Positions 34,246 to 45,456 of a stretch of 64,000 bases of DNA are shown piece by piece. The stretch lies in NCBI RefSeq assembly GCF_032854445.1, contig NC_088300.1:19447608-19511607 (forward strand), given 5' to 3'. The stretch is from Liolophura sinensis (lineage: Eukaryota; Mollusca; Polyplacophora; Chitonida; Chitonidae). Both the position numbers and the translations under genes were made by a program. Below the pieces are notes generated by a model. The model searched no databases. It was not told the origin of the DNA and saw only the letters and a program-made list of their open reading frames with translations. Numbering within the stretch: the stretch's first letter is position 1; every line of letters starts with the position of its first letter.

Positions 34246-34250
34246 AGTTA

Positions 34251-34852
34251 TAGAGGCAGAAAACATTGTCATTTGAAACTGATCCAAGTACATTTAACAT
34301 GGGGAGAGGGAACGCTTTTTCATATAAGGCATGTTTAACGTTTTAAACGTGTTTAATATTAATTAATTGAGTGCAGTGTGGCCGTAACCGTTATGTTGTG
34401 GTTGTACAAGGTTATTCTGTGTTTTAATGACACACTCTACACTGGATATTTATGGTATCACCATGTTGGCTAGAATGCCAGAAAAAACGTAATTGATGCA
34501 ACTACTTAGTATGCCTGTTGTGACCATTTCACCTGATGAATTACCTTGTGACGTGTCCCTGCATTTCCCCTTTAATCTGTTGTGTGGTCAAATTTGATGC
34601 CAATTGCTATGTTTGAAAACAACAGAGAGCTATGACAGAGTTTAGCGTGTCATCGGGAGTTGGTCATGTGCTTACCCTTTAACAGGTGGGTCATTGTCCC
34701 AATGTAATATACCAGCATGATATCAGCTTCTTGTCGGAACTACACCCTGGGGTAAAACACATTATCCCTATAGCTAATAGAGCTTATTTCTCGCTTAAGA
34801 TCTAATACCAAATCAGACTGGCATGCTGTGAAGAGCTGGTCGGGTGGCGCCG
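34251..34852. other. no gene recognised
   Basis: Unique-looking AT-rich sequence between the array edge and a TATA-like motif. Nothing supported. Confidence 0.3.
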
Positions 34853-34859
34853 TATAAAA
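34853..34859 (+). promoter_or_regulatory. possible TATA box (TATAAAA)
   Basis: TATAAAA directly after a GC-rich GGTGGCGCCG, about 125 bp before the exon-1 relic at 34984. It may be the relic's promoter. No initiator identified. Confidence 0.3.
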
Positions 34860-34983
34860 TTCTAACCAGCAGGGGCTGATCTCTCCCCAACTCTAACCTA
34901 CTACCAACACCGAGTTTTGAAAATTATCGAGTTTGATCATTAAATTAAGCCATTCCGTTACTGAACGTTACACAAATGTTTCT

Positions 34984-35118
34984 GTGGATTGTTTCGGTCC
35001 GATCAGGGGACGGCTTGGAGAACTTTAACTCCCCTCCTCGTGGATACTAACATAGTGCCCAGAATACAAGAGGAGGGATTCCCGGGACTCGGGGAGGATC
35101 ACTGCGAACCCAGTCTGG
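34984..35118 (+). pseudogene. fifth, inverted relic of the duplicated two-exon gene (exon 1)
   Basis: Plus strand. GTGGATTGTTTCGGTCCGATCAG matches the start of exon 1 of the genes at 40-60 kb, with ATG changed to GTG. It continues with GGAGAAC, ACTAACATAGTG and a stretch whose translation is IQEEGFPGLGEDHCEPSL (family: IQDERFPGLGEDHCEPSL). About 5 nt are missing and 1 nt is inserted early, so the frame is broken. Similarity is lost after CCCAGTCTG. No exon 2 found nearby. Confidence 0.75.
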
Positions 35119-36979
35119 ACACAGTCTCTTACGGCACATTCGGGTCATAGGGGCCAACCTGTGGGCGAGGCACACATAAGACACATAGAATATACCTGGC
35201 TCTTTGTGGTAGTTATCAACCATTTGCATTTTTTTCAGTAAACAATGATACTACACTCCTATCTAGATGGAAGCTGGGTTAGGAAAAACGGAACTCTCGC
35301 ATTTTAGTGCTCCAGCACGATCATTTTCATCTCTTGCGGTATTTCCGTGGCCATAGTTCGGACGTAGCCCACTTCGATCAATTTCTAATCAGTGGTGATA
35401 TTGCATTTTGTGAGAAATTGGACATCAACAGATTCATGGGCGATTATTAGTTTCGTATAGTGTATCGTCATATATTTGTCATTCAAGTTGATACATTCCT
35501 GAGAGTTTCTTGTCAGTTTTGTTTTTGTTTTCGCTATTTAATTATTTATTTCTTATCTTATTTCAACGTTGTTTACACCAGAAATTTCTTTCACCGGACG
35601 ACATTTATTGATTTGATTTGTATCGCTTTGTCAAGACTTTATCGTCTTTAATTTTAGTGGTGGGAGTTTAGGCGGGCGAGGGGAGGGGGTATGTATCAAA
35701 GTTAATAAGTAACAAAGTAACTTGTGCAAAATACATGATAATTTGCATTTGATTTATTCACTCAATCAAAAGATAGTTTCGTCATTCAAAGCAATTGCAT
35801 CACTGGGCGGAGAATTACAATGGCCTAAAATATGCATGGGCAATATCCAGACCGTGTATGTTTATGCCGTGTCCTGTCATTTTCAGACACTTTGTATACA
35901 TTTGGCGATTGGTGCAAAAGTTTATATAAAAAAACAATGAACGAAACCAAGAATACCATGCATGTAAAACATCGTGGGAGATTTCTGTCAAATATCTGCA
36001 CGAAGTTCTATCCGAAATTGCATATTCATTATTATATATGATCAAGACTTCCTCTCCAGTAACTTCATTACAAGTATACGAGGGAAATGATACATTTCTG
36101 ACTATAGGTATCCGTCAATAACGCCAACTAATGAGTTAATGGATTGCGACGATGTGTATGTATTTTGTGACACAGAAAACTACATACTCCTAACAGAGCA
36201 TTCTTCACATCACTGGCAAATTTTGTACAAAAATCTTGAGCAACACTGAGGTCACTGGAACGGCGGTGATGAGACAGGAAGCGATGTCATAAAACACAAA
36301 AACACAAACTGTCTCAACGTTTGTTTCTTATAATACCTTATACACATCCATTCGATAAAGTATGCACAACATGTTTTAACCATCACCTGAAACAATTTTA
36401 TTCATGAATACTGACAAAATAGCTCCGCTCTAGGACACCAGTGGCGAGGCCTACGTTCGTCACATAGGCTCCAAGGGTCACGCTTGCTTAGCGGTGGCAT
36501 TGATGCAAAACAGTGATGTAAGGAGTGTAAAAAAAGTGTTCTTTTCACGTTTTATACCACATTGTCCTCGTCGAAAAGTATGCCTTTGTCAGAAACCACG
36601 GTTAACACATCAGTTCCTAATTAACACATTGTTAGGAAGAAGTGAGGGATGTCATGCGCAACTTTTGTTCTCCTTTAACCAACACTTTTCTTAATACATA
36701 TAACATGAGTGAAATGGAAATCAACACGTGCGAAACTTTTATGCGAAGTTAGTTTGGCGTCAAAGACGTGACAGCTGATACCACGCTTCCTAATTAACAC
36801 TTTATAAATGACAAATGATGACTGTCAGACAGAATTCAGGTGAGACACACGCACACCCGTGACTCGAAGATGGCGTGACATGTCTGATACTTCCCCTTTT
36901 CACAGCTTTATTTCGGCTCTGAAGACACAGTCTCACGATCGCTTTGACTTTTTGGGCTAAGATTATTTTAAGACTCGAG
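35119..36979. other. no gene recognised
   Basis: AT-rich. The phrase CCTAATTAACAC occurs twice (about 36617 and 36789). No coding feature or known repeat supported. Confidence 0.3.
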
Positions 36980-37260
36980 GGAGTGAGTGAGTGCTTAGGG
37001 TTTAACGTCGTACTTAACAATTTTTCAGTCATATGACGATGCAGGAATCCTCAGAATGCATGTAATGTACCTCCTGTTGTAGGATGGATTTCCACCGCTC
37101 TTTTATCTAGTGCTTCTTCACTTACACGACTTACCGAAGGTAAGTAAACAGCCCCACCCGAGCCATTATACTGATACGTGTCAACCACTCGAGGAAGCTA
37201 CAACTTCCTCTTTTAAGACCTTAGGTGTGACACGGCCCAGGATTGACCCTGGATCTACAG
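36980..37260 (-). mobile_element. SINE family 1, head-truncated
   Basis: Reverse-oriented: (GAGT)n tail on the left, then GGTTTAACGTCGTACTTAAC and the conserved body. It stops at the B-box region (GGATCTACAG), so the A-box end is missing. Diverged from the full copies. Confidence 0.85.
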
Positions 37261-38766
37261 CCCTATATCATTTGAAAGGAGAGTTGTATTGGCCTCTCCC
37301 ATATGTACTGTTAAGACATCGCGTCGCTATGTTTGTGCCTATGGCGACTGGCACAACCGCCGAGTCCAAAATGGAACATAAAATCTTAAACATTCAGTAT
37401 AAAATGCAACACCAAGCTCCATCCCACCAGAACTTGTTCGCCTATATTATATATGATCAAAGCTTTGTCTAACGTATTTACAGTACAGCAATGATTTGAG
37501 TGAGTTTCTTGGTCATGGTTAACATTGTATGTTCACAAAACCTAAGTCACATAGATAAATGCATAAAACGAAAACAATTATACACGGAGGTGTGATTGTG
37601 AAGGCATGAACATATAGCATTTCAACTCACGCAGAAATTTCCGATCTAACGTTTTACAATCGATCTCCTCCAAATAAAATGTCTAGAAGAAATAAGGGTT
37701 TAACTTTACGGGCGAGTGTAAAAAGTTAATACGAGGCTGTGCATAATATGGACGATGTAAGTATTGTCAGTCTAGAGTCAATGACCTTAAGCAGGAAATG
37801 CTGTGTTATGAATTACATCTACGCACTTAGTATTAGAAAAGCAAAGTCTTGGTGAAGGTTCTTTCTGTTTGCATACAGGTAACTTTGACAATGAGACTTA
37901 AGCTCTCTAATCTCATGGCAAGTCATATATTAGTATCAAACTGTGAAATCTTGACGTTAATACTGCTTGTGGATTTAAGTTAAGACACTTGACACATGCA
38001 TGTGACCAATTTACTATCTATAGCAATTACTGTCATCTGTCATTCTGATCAAAGACGACTTGCCACCCATACCCTCAACCCAACCAACCCTCTGTCCGAT
38101 AACCACACGACTATTGTTCATCTACCCACCCAGTCCCGCTGTAGTTTCAACTTAAGTGAAGTGTAACTGTCTACCTGGCTTTCTTTGGGCTAAGTTGTTA
38201 CAGTTTCATCATCTGATGACGTTATATAGAACGTTTTTGTTCGTAAATAAAGAATGTGGTCCAAACAACATGGGGCCGCCGGATAAGTGGGAAAGAGTAT
38301 TCGGATTGGACTAAGCTCACAGAGGTGGGTCAGCTGTGGGTAATAATCTGACGTAATCCCCACAGATCAAGTTTTCATGAAGCGGGATTAGACTCCCACA
38401 AGCTTGGTAAAATCTCGCTAGGAAATAATCCACCTAATTTGGAATTTTTTGCACGACCTTGTGGTGCGAAAAAAATGAAGCCTGGAATATCTTTTAAATA
38501 CACCACATCCTAACGACGTTTCCGGAGTTGTGGTATTATAGACGGAATTATAAGTCACCTGTAAACCTAGAGTGGAAAGGCCCTTCTGTATGTAGCAAAG
38601 CGGTCCAATTAGTTACACGTTATTAGTTTTTTCCTGCTCAGTGTAACAGACACGAATTTCACGTATTGCAACGTCACTGCACAGAACAAAACCTGCCCGG
38701 TCTAGTGAATAGACCATAAGTCTTGGTTATCTGCGCTGATTCCTTCATCGGCACATGTTTGTTCAT
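37261..38766. other. no gene recognised
   Basis: No exon with splice signals, RNA gene or repeat could be supported. Confidence 0.3.
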
Positions 38767-38780
38767 TAAATGTTCCAGGA

Positions 38781-39124
38781 GTGAGTGAGTGCGTGCTTGG
38801 GGTTTAACGTCGTACTCAACAACTTTTCAGTCATATGACGACGAAGGAATCTTTAGGGTGCATGTACGTGTAACGTGCCTCCTTGTAGCAGGACGGATTT
38901 CCACCGCTCTCTCTTTAGTGCTGCTTCACTAAGACGACTTACCGAAGGCAAGTAAGCAGCCCCGCCCGAGCCATTATATTGATACGGGTCAACCAGTCGT
39001 TGAACGCCAAGCGAGGAAGTTACAACTTCCTCATTTAAAGTCTTAGGTGTGACTCGATCAAGGATTGATCCTGGATCTACCGGTCCCGAAGCGGACGCTC
39101 TACCAACTGTGCTATCCGGGCCGG
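38781..39124 (-). mobile_element. SINE family 1, full length
   Basis: Reverse-oriented copy with the tRNA-like head at its right end. The perfect 14-bp target-site duplication TAAATGTTCCAGGA lies at 38767-38780 and 39125-39138. Closest to the copy at 3.6 kb. Confidence 0.93.
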
Positions 39125-39467
39125 TAAATGTTCCAGGAAACATAACACATAACATTGCCGTACACACATAGAAACAACATAAAAAACACAGCAATATTTG
39201 TGTAAAGACGCTCTATTCTGTCATAATCTACAACAATCTCAAATGAAAATAATAAAAATCAATAATAGCACTGCAATATAACGTTCACATAAAAAGTAAA
39301 TTTCACAGATATAAATATAGTAGACAAAAACGGAACCAAAAAGCCCCTTAAAAGCGTTAAAATTGACACGTATGAAAGTCACTTTGTAGAAACTAACGGG
39401 TAGTTTATTCTTGTTTTCCAAATTAACATCCCTGTTCAGAAAAAGTACACAGCAATCAGTACCGGTA

Positions 39468-40452
39468 TCACCATTGTCGTAAACTCGTCGCTCGAAGAGG
39501 ACTGCGTCCGGAATATGACTGCAAAAATATACCAACAGGTGACAATAACGACGATGATACAGTGAAGTCCGAATGATCTGTTCCGTCGTAAACATTCCCT
39601 GCGTTGTAAGAGCTCAGCTTTTGTCTCTTGAGACAACTGTACGAGTCGTAACTGAGTTCCTCACTGACGCTAGAAAAGCGGCGTTTCTTTTGTGGTTTTG
39701 GCATAATGCCAGCGCCGCAACAAGATGTCCGTAATGTCCAGTCTGTAGTTGATTTTCTGCGGGGTTTGGAGGTACAACAGCTTGAATCCGGGAATAGAAC
39801 TGTGAAAGACGTAGGGACACATTCAGTTTTTGTAGCACCAAATACAAATACATTGTCACAGTCCGGAGAGCCAGTAGTTGTCTCGTTGTGGCTCGGACAC
39901 AAGGTTGGTCTCGTGGTAAAATCGTCTTCGATCGCTGAGGTTATATCCAGTAATGTGTCCACGAACTCGTCAGATACTGTGGCAAGGTCATCCGACAGGA
40001 AGTCTAGGTCATCTGAAAAAAGAAAACAGCACAATCAGCATAGAAATACACATTTTTGAAGGTTACCTTTTTAAATAGTCATGAATAACTATTACAATGC
40101 TGGTATCGTATACACCTTCATAAACGCTATTATTGCAAGTACAAATATATGGAATAATAATATCCAAAAGTATCAGATTGCTATGTTTACCTAATAAACT
40201 GTAGAGTTCTCTGTGTGCCTCATCTATAGGTTGGTCCTCCGCCCCAGGATGTGCCGTTAGAGGCTGTGTCCCGTGGGTTAGTCTTTGGGCAGCTAGGTAC
40301 TCGGGACAGATCGTTAAACTGGCCTCGCAGTCATCTTCCCTGAGCCCCGGGAACCTTTCCTCCTCGATACTGTACACTATGTTAGTGTTCACGTGGAGCG
40401 CTTGGCAGTTCTCCGAGCTGTACCCTGATCTGATACGACCGAAACAGTCCAT
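39468..40452 (-). CDS. duplicated two-exon gene, paralogue 1 (268 aa)
   Basis: Exon 1 is 40191-40452 and exon 2 is 39468-40012, with donor GTAAAC, acceptor TTTTTTCAG and a phase-1 intron. The protein starts MDCFGRIRSGYSSENCQALH. Exon 1 encodes a conserved domain with EEERFPGL and CPEYLAAQRLTHGTQPL. Exon 2 opens with the acidic patch DDLDFLSDDL, then a Ser/Thr/Cys-rich stretch, a basic cluster KKRR (about 196-199) and a second at about 216 (KRQK) that together resemble a bipartite nuclear localisation signal. It ends SLRQW. Family not recognised; a nuclear regulator is a guess from composition only. No signal peptide at the start. Confidence 0.7.
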
Positions 40453-40640
40453 AGCTGCATATACGTATTCGTAAACAATCGCAATGGTTGTGCCTTATGT
40501 GATGGGTTTGCAAATATTAGTTTGATTTGGCATTTCCGAGTTAAAGCTCTGTATTTATTTTCAGACCCTCACCACACGGGGTCAAGGACTGGAAAGACTC
40601 GCAGCCAATCAAAATACATTTGACTTCACCACCTTCCCAG
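40453..40640 (-). promoter_or_regulatory. conserved upstream region of the duplicated gene
   Basis: An AAATAAATA element lies 68-100 nt before the ATG in all four copies (plus-strand positions 40552, 46535, 54342 and 60582). An inverted CCAAT (40605-40609) is conserved in three copies; copy 2 has CCAAC. Together they look like a core promoter with a TATA-variant and a CCAAT box. Confidence 0.45.
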
Positions 40641-42274
40641 ACAGATTTGGCATTTGCTCAATTAAAGGGCGGAAGTAGTGGGGGAGGTATTTTCTATAGG
40701 ATTAGTGTGAATACCTCCCACCCACGGAGAGTCGGATCATGCCGACAAGAAGCTTATATCATCAAGCGTGGCTAAGATCCCTGTTGAGAAGTAAGCATAT
40801 TTGCCTAATTCCCACTGACATGAAGACCTCAGGGATAAGCCTCGGCTGTTTTCATACCTTTCTATTGTCATCAGATATGTGAATGTAACAACAGAGCAGC
40901 AGGAAAACGTAGGGGGACGCTCTTCTGCAATTATCGAGGTGACATTCTCACCTCTGTCATCCTAAATAAAACACCAATTAAGATATTTTTTGAAGCTGCG
41001 ACAATAATTATGCCATGGTGAGTGTGTGGTTGTTTTAGACATAGACGAACAGCCCCAGGATTACAGAGATGCCGTCGATTTTAGACCTGATTCAGTCAGT
41101 CTTAATGTCAACTTTAAAAACATTAATTTTACTGCGCTAAACTGGCCCTTTACGTGAGAAAACGTAATTCTTAGATTTTTCTTAGACTATTAGCAGAAAA
41201 TTTGTATCTTTTTGTTGTACTTATGAAGACCAAATATAAATATAGGCCGTGGAAGAAGCCAGGGAGGAGACTCTGGGAAAGACACCAGATCTGTTTCTTT
41301 TAGCTTGACCATATAGCTTCCACGATATGCTCCCGTTCAAGAAGACCAAACGAAGGGATCCTGTGAAGATATTGACAAAATTAATCTGCGTACAGTCACA
41401 GGGTTTGTTGGGTGAGCCTGAAACTTCGAAAGCTGAAGTTTACATTGTCATATAAGGAAGACTCGTTAGCCTCTACATATACTGGCGAGTTTTTATTTTA
41501 TTTATTTGTTTGTACATTGATTGATTCCTTCCTTCGTTTATTCCCCCTTTTATTCATACCTTCATTCATTTATTTTTGAAAGCACCAATGCTGAGCCTTG
41601 GTGATGACCAGGATCCAACATTTTTAGGTACGATTTCTTGGCCGACACTTAGTCCAATTTATACCTCACCAGTGATTTGGGTGGCGGGACTAGTATATGA
41701 GGAATAATTACGTATGTGAAAATCGTTGGAAAAGAGCTTCACTCTGAGGTTAGGCATAAGATTATGCTATACTTGAATATGTATCTATTCTCGAACACAA
41801 CCGCATAATAAATTTCTCAACAGATTAGTTTTTTGCCACTTTATGATGGTTGGCCGTCTGAATTGTGACATTGATATTTATACTAAGTGCTAGAGACCAT
41901 TTTATTGGATTTTCCGGCTGCCACTATAATTACCACACCTTATAATACTTAACCTTGGAACAACACACATAAACGTTACTTTACACATTCTCACCTACAT
42001 GGAATATTAGTTGATCCGTCCCAAAGAGGTACATATTCTGTCGGGATCACATGTTTTTTTTCATAATATTTAAGTTTGGTTGTCCAGACATATTTTTAGC
42101 TGATAAGGCTCGCTTACTATTGCTTACATTTAGCATTAAAATTTCAGTGTAAAAAAAGAAAAACAAGCATTTCGAAAGTATTGCTATGAGCCGTCAAAAG
42201 AATGTCAATAAGAATACAAAAACGGTCAAGATGTTGGACGCAAAGGCTCAATTTTCGCAGCTCTTCTGTTTATT
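40641..42274. other. duplicated non-coding flank (copy 1)
   Basis: Blocks shared with copies 2-4, but no frame conserved between copies. Confidence 0.4.
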
Positions 42275-42508
42275 CATATATTATTTATTTGATTTGTGGT
42301 TTATGCCCTATTTCACTTATATGACTGCGGTCAGAATTTATAGTGGGATGAAACCGGGCAGAACCCTTCACCATCCGCAGGTTGCTGACAGACCTTATGT
42401 ATGGTCGGAGAGGAAGCTAGCCTGAGCTAGACTTGAACTCGCAGCGACTGCACTGATGAGGGGCGCCAAGGCTATTGCGCCGCGCTGGCACGCCGAACAC
42501 GGAGGTCA
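42275..42508 (-). mobile_element. SINE family 2, diverged
   Basis: Reverse-oriented body (GTGGTTTATGCCCTATTTC .. GAAACCGGGCAGAACCC ..) with remnants of the head (GCGCCGCGCTGGC, CGGAGGTC). Internal deletions; no target duplication visible. Confidence 0.75.
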
Positions 42509-42764
42509 GGGTGGCCCCTCAGTTGTTCTGTATCTGGTCAGGGCATATAAAAAGTGCAGATTCACAACAACTGTATATTGCTTATAACTGTTTTTGTGGG
42601 AAAATCGTCAATGTCTATAAAAGGACAAATGGGCATTGCTTTTGTTGAAAATAGACCAAACGGCCCAAAACTAGACCGTGATCTGCAACTTTCAAATTTT
42701 AATTCCTTGTAATGAACTTTTAGGGAAAAACCTTGTTTATTGTCGGATATACGTGTGTGACACA

Positions 42765-42873
42765 GGATATTTTGTATATTAGTTGCCTGTAGGCGCCGGG
42801 GGAATGACGGTCTACATGTACATAGCGTGTCATTCTCCGGTAGCTATAGACAACTAATATATACAAAATATCC
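42765..42873. repeat. 109-bp imperfect hairpin
   Basis: Arms of about 52 bp, GGATATTTTGTATATTAGTTG at the left end paired with CAACTAATATATACAAAATA at the right, closing on TACATGTACA. A few internal mismatches. Unique to copy 1. Could be a miniature element or a long-hairpin RNA source. Confidence 0.8.
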
Positions 42874-42896
42874 ATTGCCACCCATGTATACCTGCT

Positions 42897-43170
42897 TATT
42901 TATTTATTTATTTATTTGATTGGTATCTTGCGCCGTACTCAAGAATATTTCACTTATACGACGGCAGCCAGCATTACGGTGGGAGGGAACCCTACAGAGC
43001 CCTGGGGAAATCAATCACCATCCGCAGGTTGCTGCAAGACCTTCCCGCGTACAGCGGGACAGGAAACCAGCATGTGCTGGACTTGAACTCACAATGTCCG
43101 CATTATTGAGATACCCATTGGTCATTGCGCCGCGCTGGCGTGCTAAACATATCGGCCACGGAGGCCTCCT
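42897..43170 (-). mobile_element. SINE family 2, near full length
   Basis: (TTTA)n tail at 42897, GATTGGTATCTTGCGCCGTA body and head ending GGCCACGGAGGCCTCC. A possible 7-bp duplication (CCTGCTT) flanks it. Moderately diverged. Confidence 0.85.
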
Positions 43171-43684
43171 GCTTTAATTTAAAATTGACCATATACACAT
43201 TTAAATCACAGTCATTCCACCTTGTAACATGCGACAAAAACATACCTATCCTTTTTTACGTCAAGGCAGATGACTACGTATTAGTTTCATACCGCTTTTT
43301 GGCTGAAATATAACACGAAGCTAATGCCATAAATAAGTTAACCCATCGCTTAATCCTATATCGTCAGAGGCACAAAATAACACGTGCAAACATAATTGTC
43401 TCAATCCGAGGTCGGACAGACTACAGCACCTGCCCGACTTCGATAAATCCATAAGGATACCGCCAAGGCGTCAGGATATTACCGATGATACATAATTGAC
43501 GGATTATCAGAGCATTAGAAGCACACACAGCGGAGGATAATCAACGGGATTAAAACTGATCTCGCCCCATTAAGACACAGCTTCTCAACTGGCGTCTAAG
43601 CGAATTATTTGTACTGTTCCTGACCATAGAGAAGTTACACTGTTAGACACGGTAATGGTTTTTAATTTTTACTTTTTGTCGCAG

Positions 43685-43771
43685 AAACTGGAAGAATTTT
43701 CATTCGCTGAGGAATTAAATCGATCAGAACTGGAAGCTGTGATAGGACAGCTAAAAACCACCATCATATAA
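43685..43771 (+). CDS. candidate terminal exon, copy 1 (conserved in three segments)
   Basis: Plus-strand acceptor TTTTTGTCGCAG followed by 28 codons (KLEEFSFAEELNRSELEAV ..) and a stop. Copies 2 and 3 hold the same acceptor-frame-stop arrangement with indels in multiples of three. No upstream exon identified. Confidence 0.3.
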   Translation, partial: KLEEFSFAEELNRSELEAVIGQLKTTII

Positions 43772-44160
43772 TCTCAGATGGAGTGAGAGACTTCATGGAC
43801 ATATTCTTCAATGAACTTTGACGTGATAAAATCGTGACAAGTTCTCAAAAAATATGTTTACTCTCTGAACACTCGATTATACGTCGGCTGCACAGGCCAA
43901 AAGTTCGATCGTTCGAACAGTAGAATGCTTCAGCTCAAGGTGACCCGTCCTAGCAAGCAGTCTCTACGCTGCGTCACGCGCATATACCTCTATAAGTTGT
44001 CATCGAAGTTCCAACAGGTGCAATTTGCGGCTGCTTATAAGAGGGGCCTCAGATGTGTGGTTTGGACATTTCCCGTAGATTGCCGCGAAGCCTTCATTCA
44101 TATTCATACGGGAATGTTCAGTCTATACAGGAAAAGTGCGTCAACATCGTCCATTATATA

Positions 44161-45180
44161 GCCACTATTCTCAACTGGAGTTAAGTAGGGCCTGTTTGAT
44201 AACGAACATAAATTACTTTCATTGCCTGTAGCAGCATTTATATGAACAACTGAGTGCCCGGGGTAAACCGCTACTCATCGCCAGTTTTTTGATAAACCGT
44301 CTCTCACACTCTGTACATTACTTGACCTGAGACAATGTGAACATTGCTTTGTTATACACCTCACTGGTCGGGTGACACAGTGTACATTGCTTACGTCATA
44401 CACCGTATGACCGTGAACATTGCTTATGTGATACACCTCACTGGTCAGGTAACACAGCGAACATTGCTTACGTCATACACTGTATGACCGCGAATATTGC
44501 TTGTGTGATACACTTCACTAGTCGGGTAACACAACGCACATTGTTTATATCATACACTGTATGAACGTGAACATTGCTTATGTTATACATGCCATTGGTC
44601 GGGTGACACAGTGAACATTGCTTACATTCTACACCGTCTGGCCGTCAGCATTGCCGATGTATACACCTCACTGGTCGGGTGACACAACCTACATTACTTA
44701 CGTCATACACTGTATGAACGTGAACGTTGCTTATGTGATACACCTCACTGGTCAGGTAACACAGCGTACATTACTTACGTCATACACCGTATGAACGTGA
44801 ACATTGCTTATGTGATGCACTTGACAGTGCACGTGTGACACACTTGACACTGCTTATACGATACACTTGACAGTGGACGTGCCACACCTTAGACATTGCT
44901 CGCAAGATGAAAAATGAAAAGTCATGCCATCGACAGTGTTGTTATCAAATGGAGGAAGTTGACTAATGTTTCGTCACAGATAATATAGCACAGATCATTT
45001 GGGAAAATTATGTGTATTCTTTTTGATAATCCATAACAATTTCTAATGACATAACAAAAGACAATACCACAGCACTTCAACAACGTCCAAATATAAAATA
45101 AACTGAAAAGATATATATCTTTTAAAGAAATAAAAACAGTATCAAAAATTACCCAAACATCATAAAAGTTTACTCAAATG
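44161..45180. other. inter-copy sequence with a minisatellite
   Basis: Contains the 77-bp repeat array described separately, then an extra diverged copy of the gene 3' flank at about 44990-45110 (TAATCCATAACAATTTC, duplicated at about 45230). Confidence 0.45.
44331..44900. repeat. ~77-bp minisatellite, about 7 copies
   Basis: Unit approximates GTGAACATTGCTTATGTGAT plus ACACCTCACTGGTCGGGTGA plus CACAGTG.ACATTGCTTACG plus TCATACACCGTATGACC. Starts are near 44336, 44412, 44490 and 44568, and it decays to the right. Confidence 0.85.
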
Positions 45181-45456
45181 GACGACACATTCTTGGTGTT
45201 AAGTTATGTTTTGTTAGAATATCTCTTTGGTAATCCACAACAATCTCAACTGACATAACAAAAACCAACATCATTGCACTTCAGTAACATATGAATATAA
45301 AGTAAATCGGCTAAATATATATCGGAAAAGATAATTTTAGGGCCAAAACCTCCAAACCATCTTAAAAATTTACACATTGAAGACACATTCTTGATGCAGC
45401 GGTTAACTTCTTTTTATCTCCACATTTTGCTTAGAGGAAGCAAACAGCATTTAGTA

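Larger units (their letters stand above)
16450..34250 (-). repeat. tandem array of ~1.70-kb units, histone-like gene organisation
   Basis: Unit period measured from identical landmarks is 1699-1702 bp for eight consecutive intervals (18802, 20503, 22203, 23902, 25601, 27301, 29001, 30703, 32404). The leftmost interval is 1401 bp because of an internal deletion. Each full unit holds, in minus-strand order: spacer, TATA box, 107-aa gene, stem-loop, 3' flank, SINE-derived fragment. Units are highly similar with a few recurring variant classes, indicating concerted evolution or recent amplification. The outermost units are diverged or truncated. Confidence 0.95.
39190..44160. repeat. segmental duplication copy 1
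   Basis: Carries the gene at 39468-40452 plus ~3.7 kb upstream that shares ordered blocks with copies 2-4: GCAATTATCGAGGTGACATTC, AATTGTGACATTGATATTTA, GACGGATTATCAGAGc and AATCAACGGGATTAAAA. It is interrupted by two SINEs and a hairpin, and is the most diverged copy. Confidence 0.7.

Noticed and set aside
16450-34250. Reading the array as a true histone gene cluster
   Set aside because: Stem-loop and architecture fit, but neither strand of the unit encodes any core or linker histone.
44331-44900. CRISPR-like array
   Set aside because: Repeats are contiguous ~77-bp tandem units with no unique spacers, in a eukaryotic genome. It is a minisatellite.
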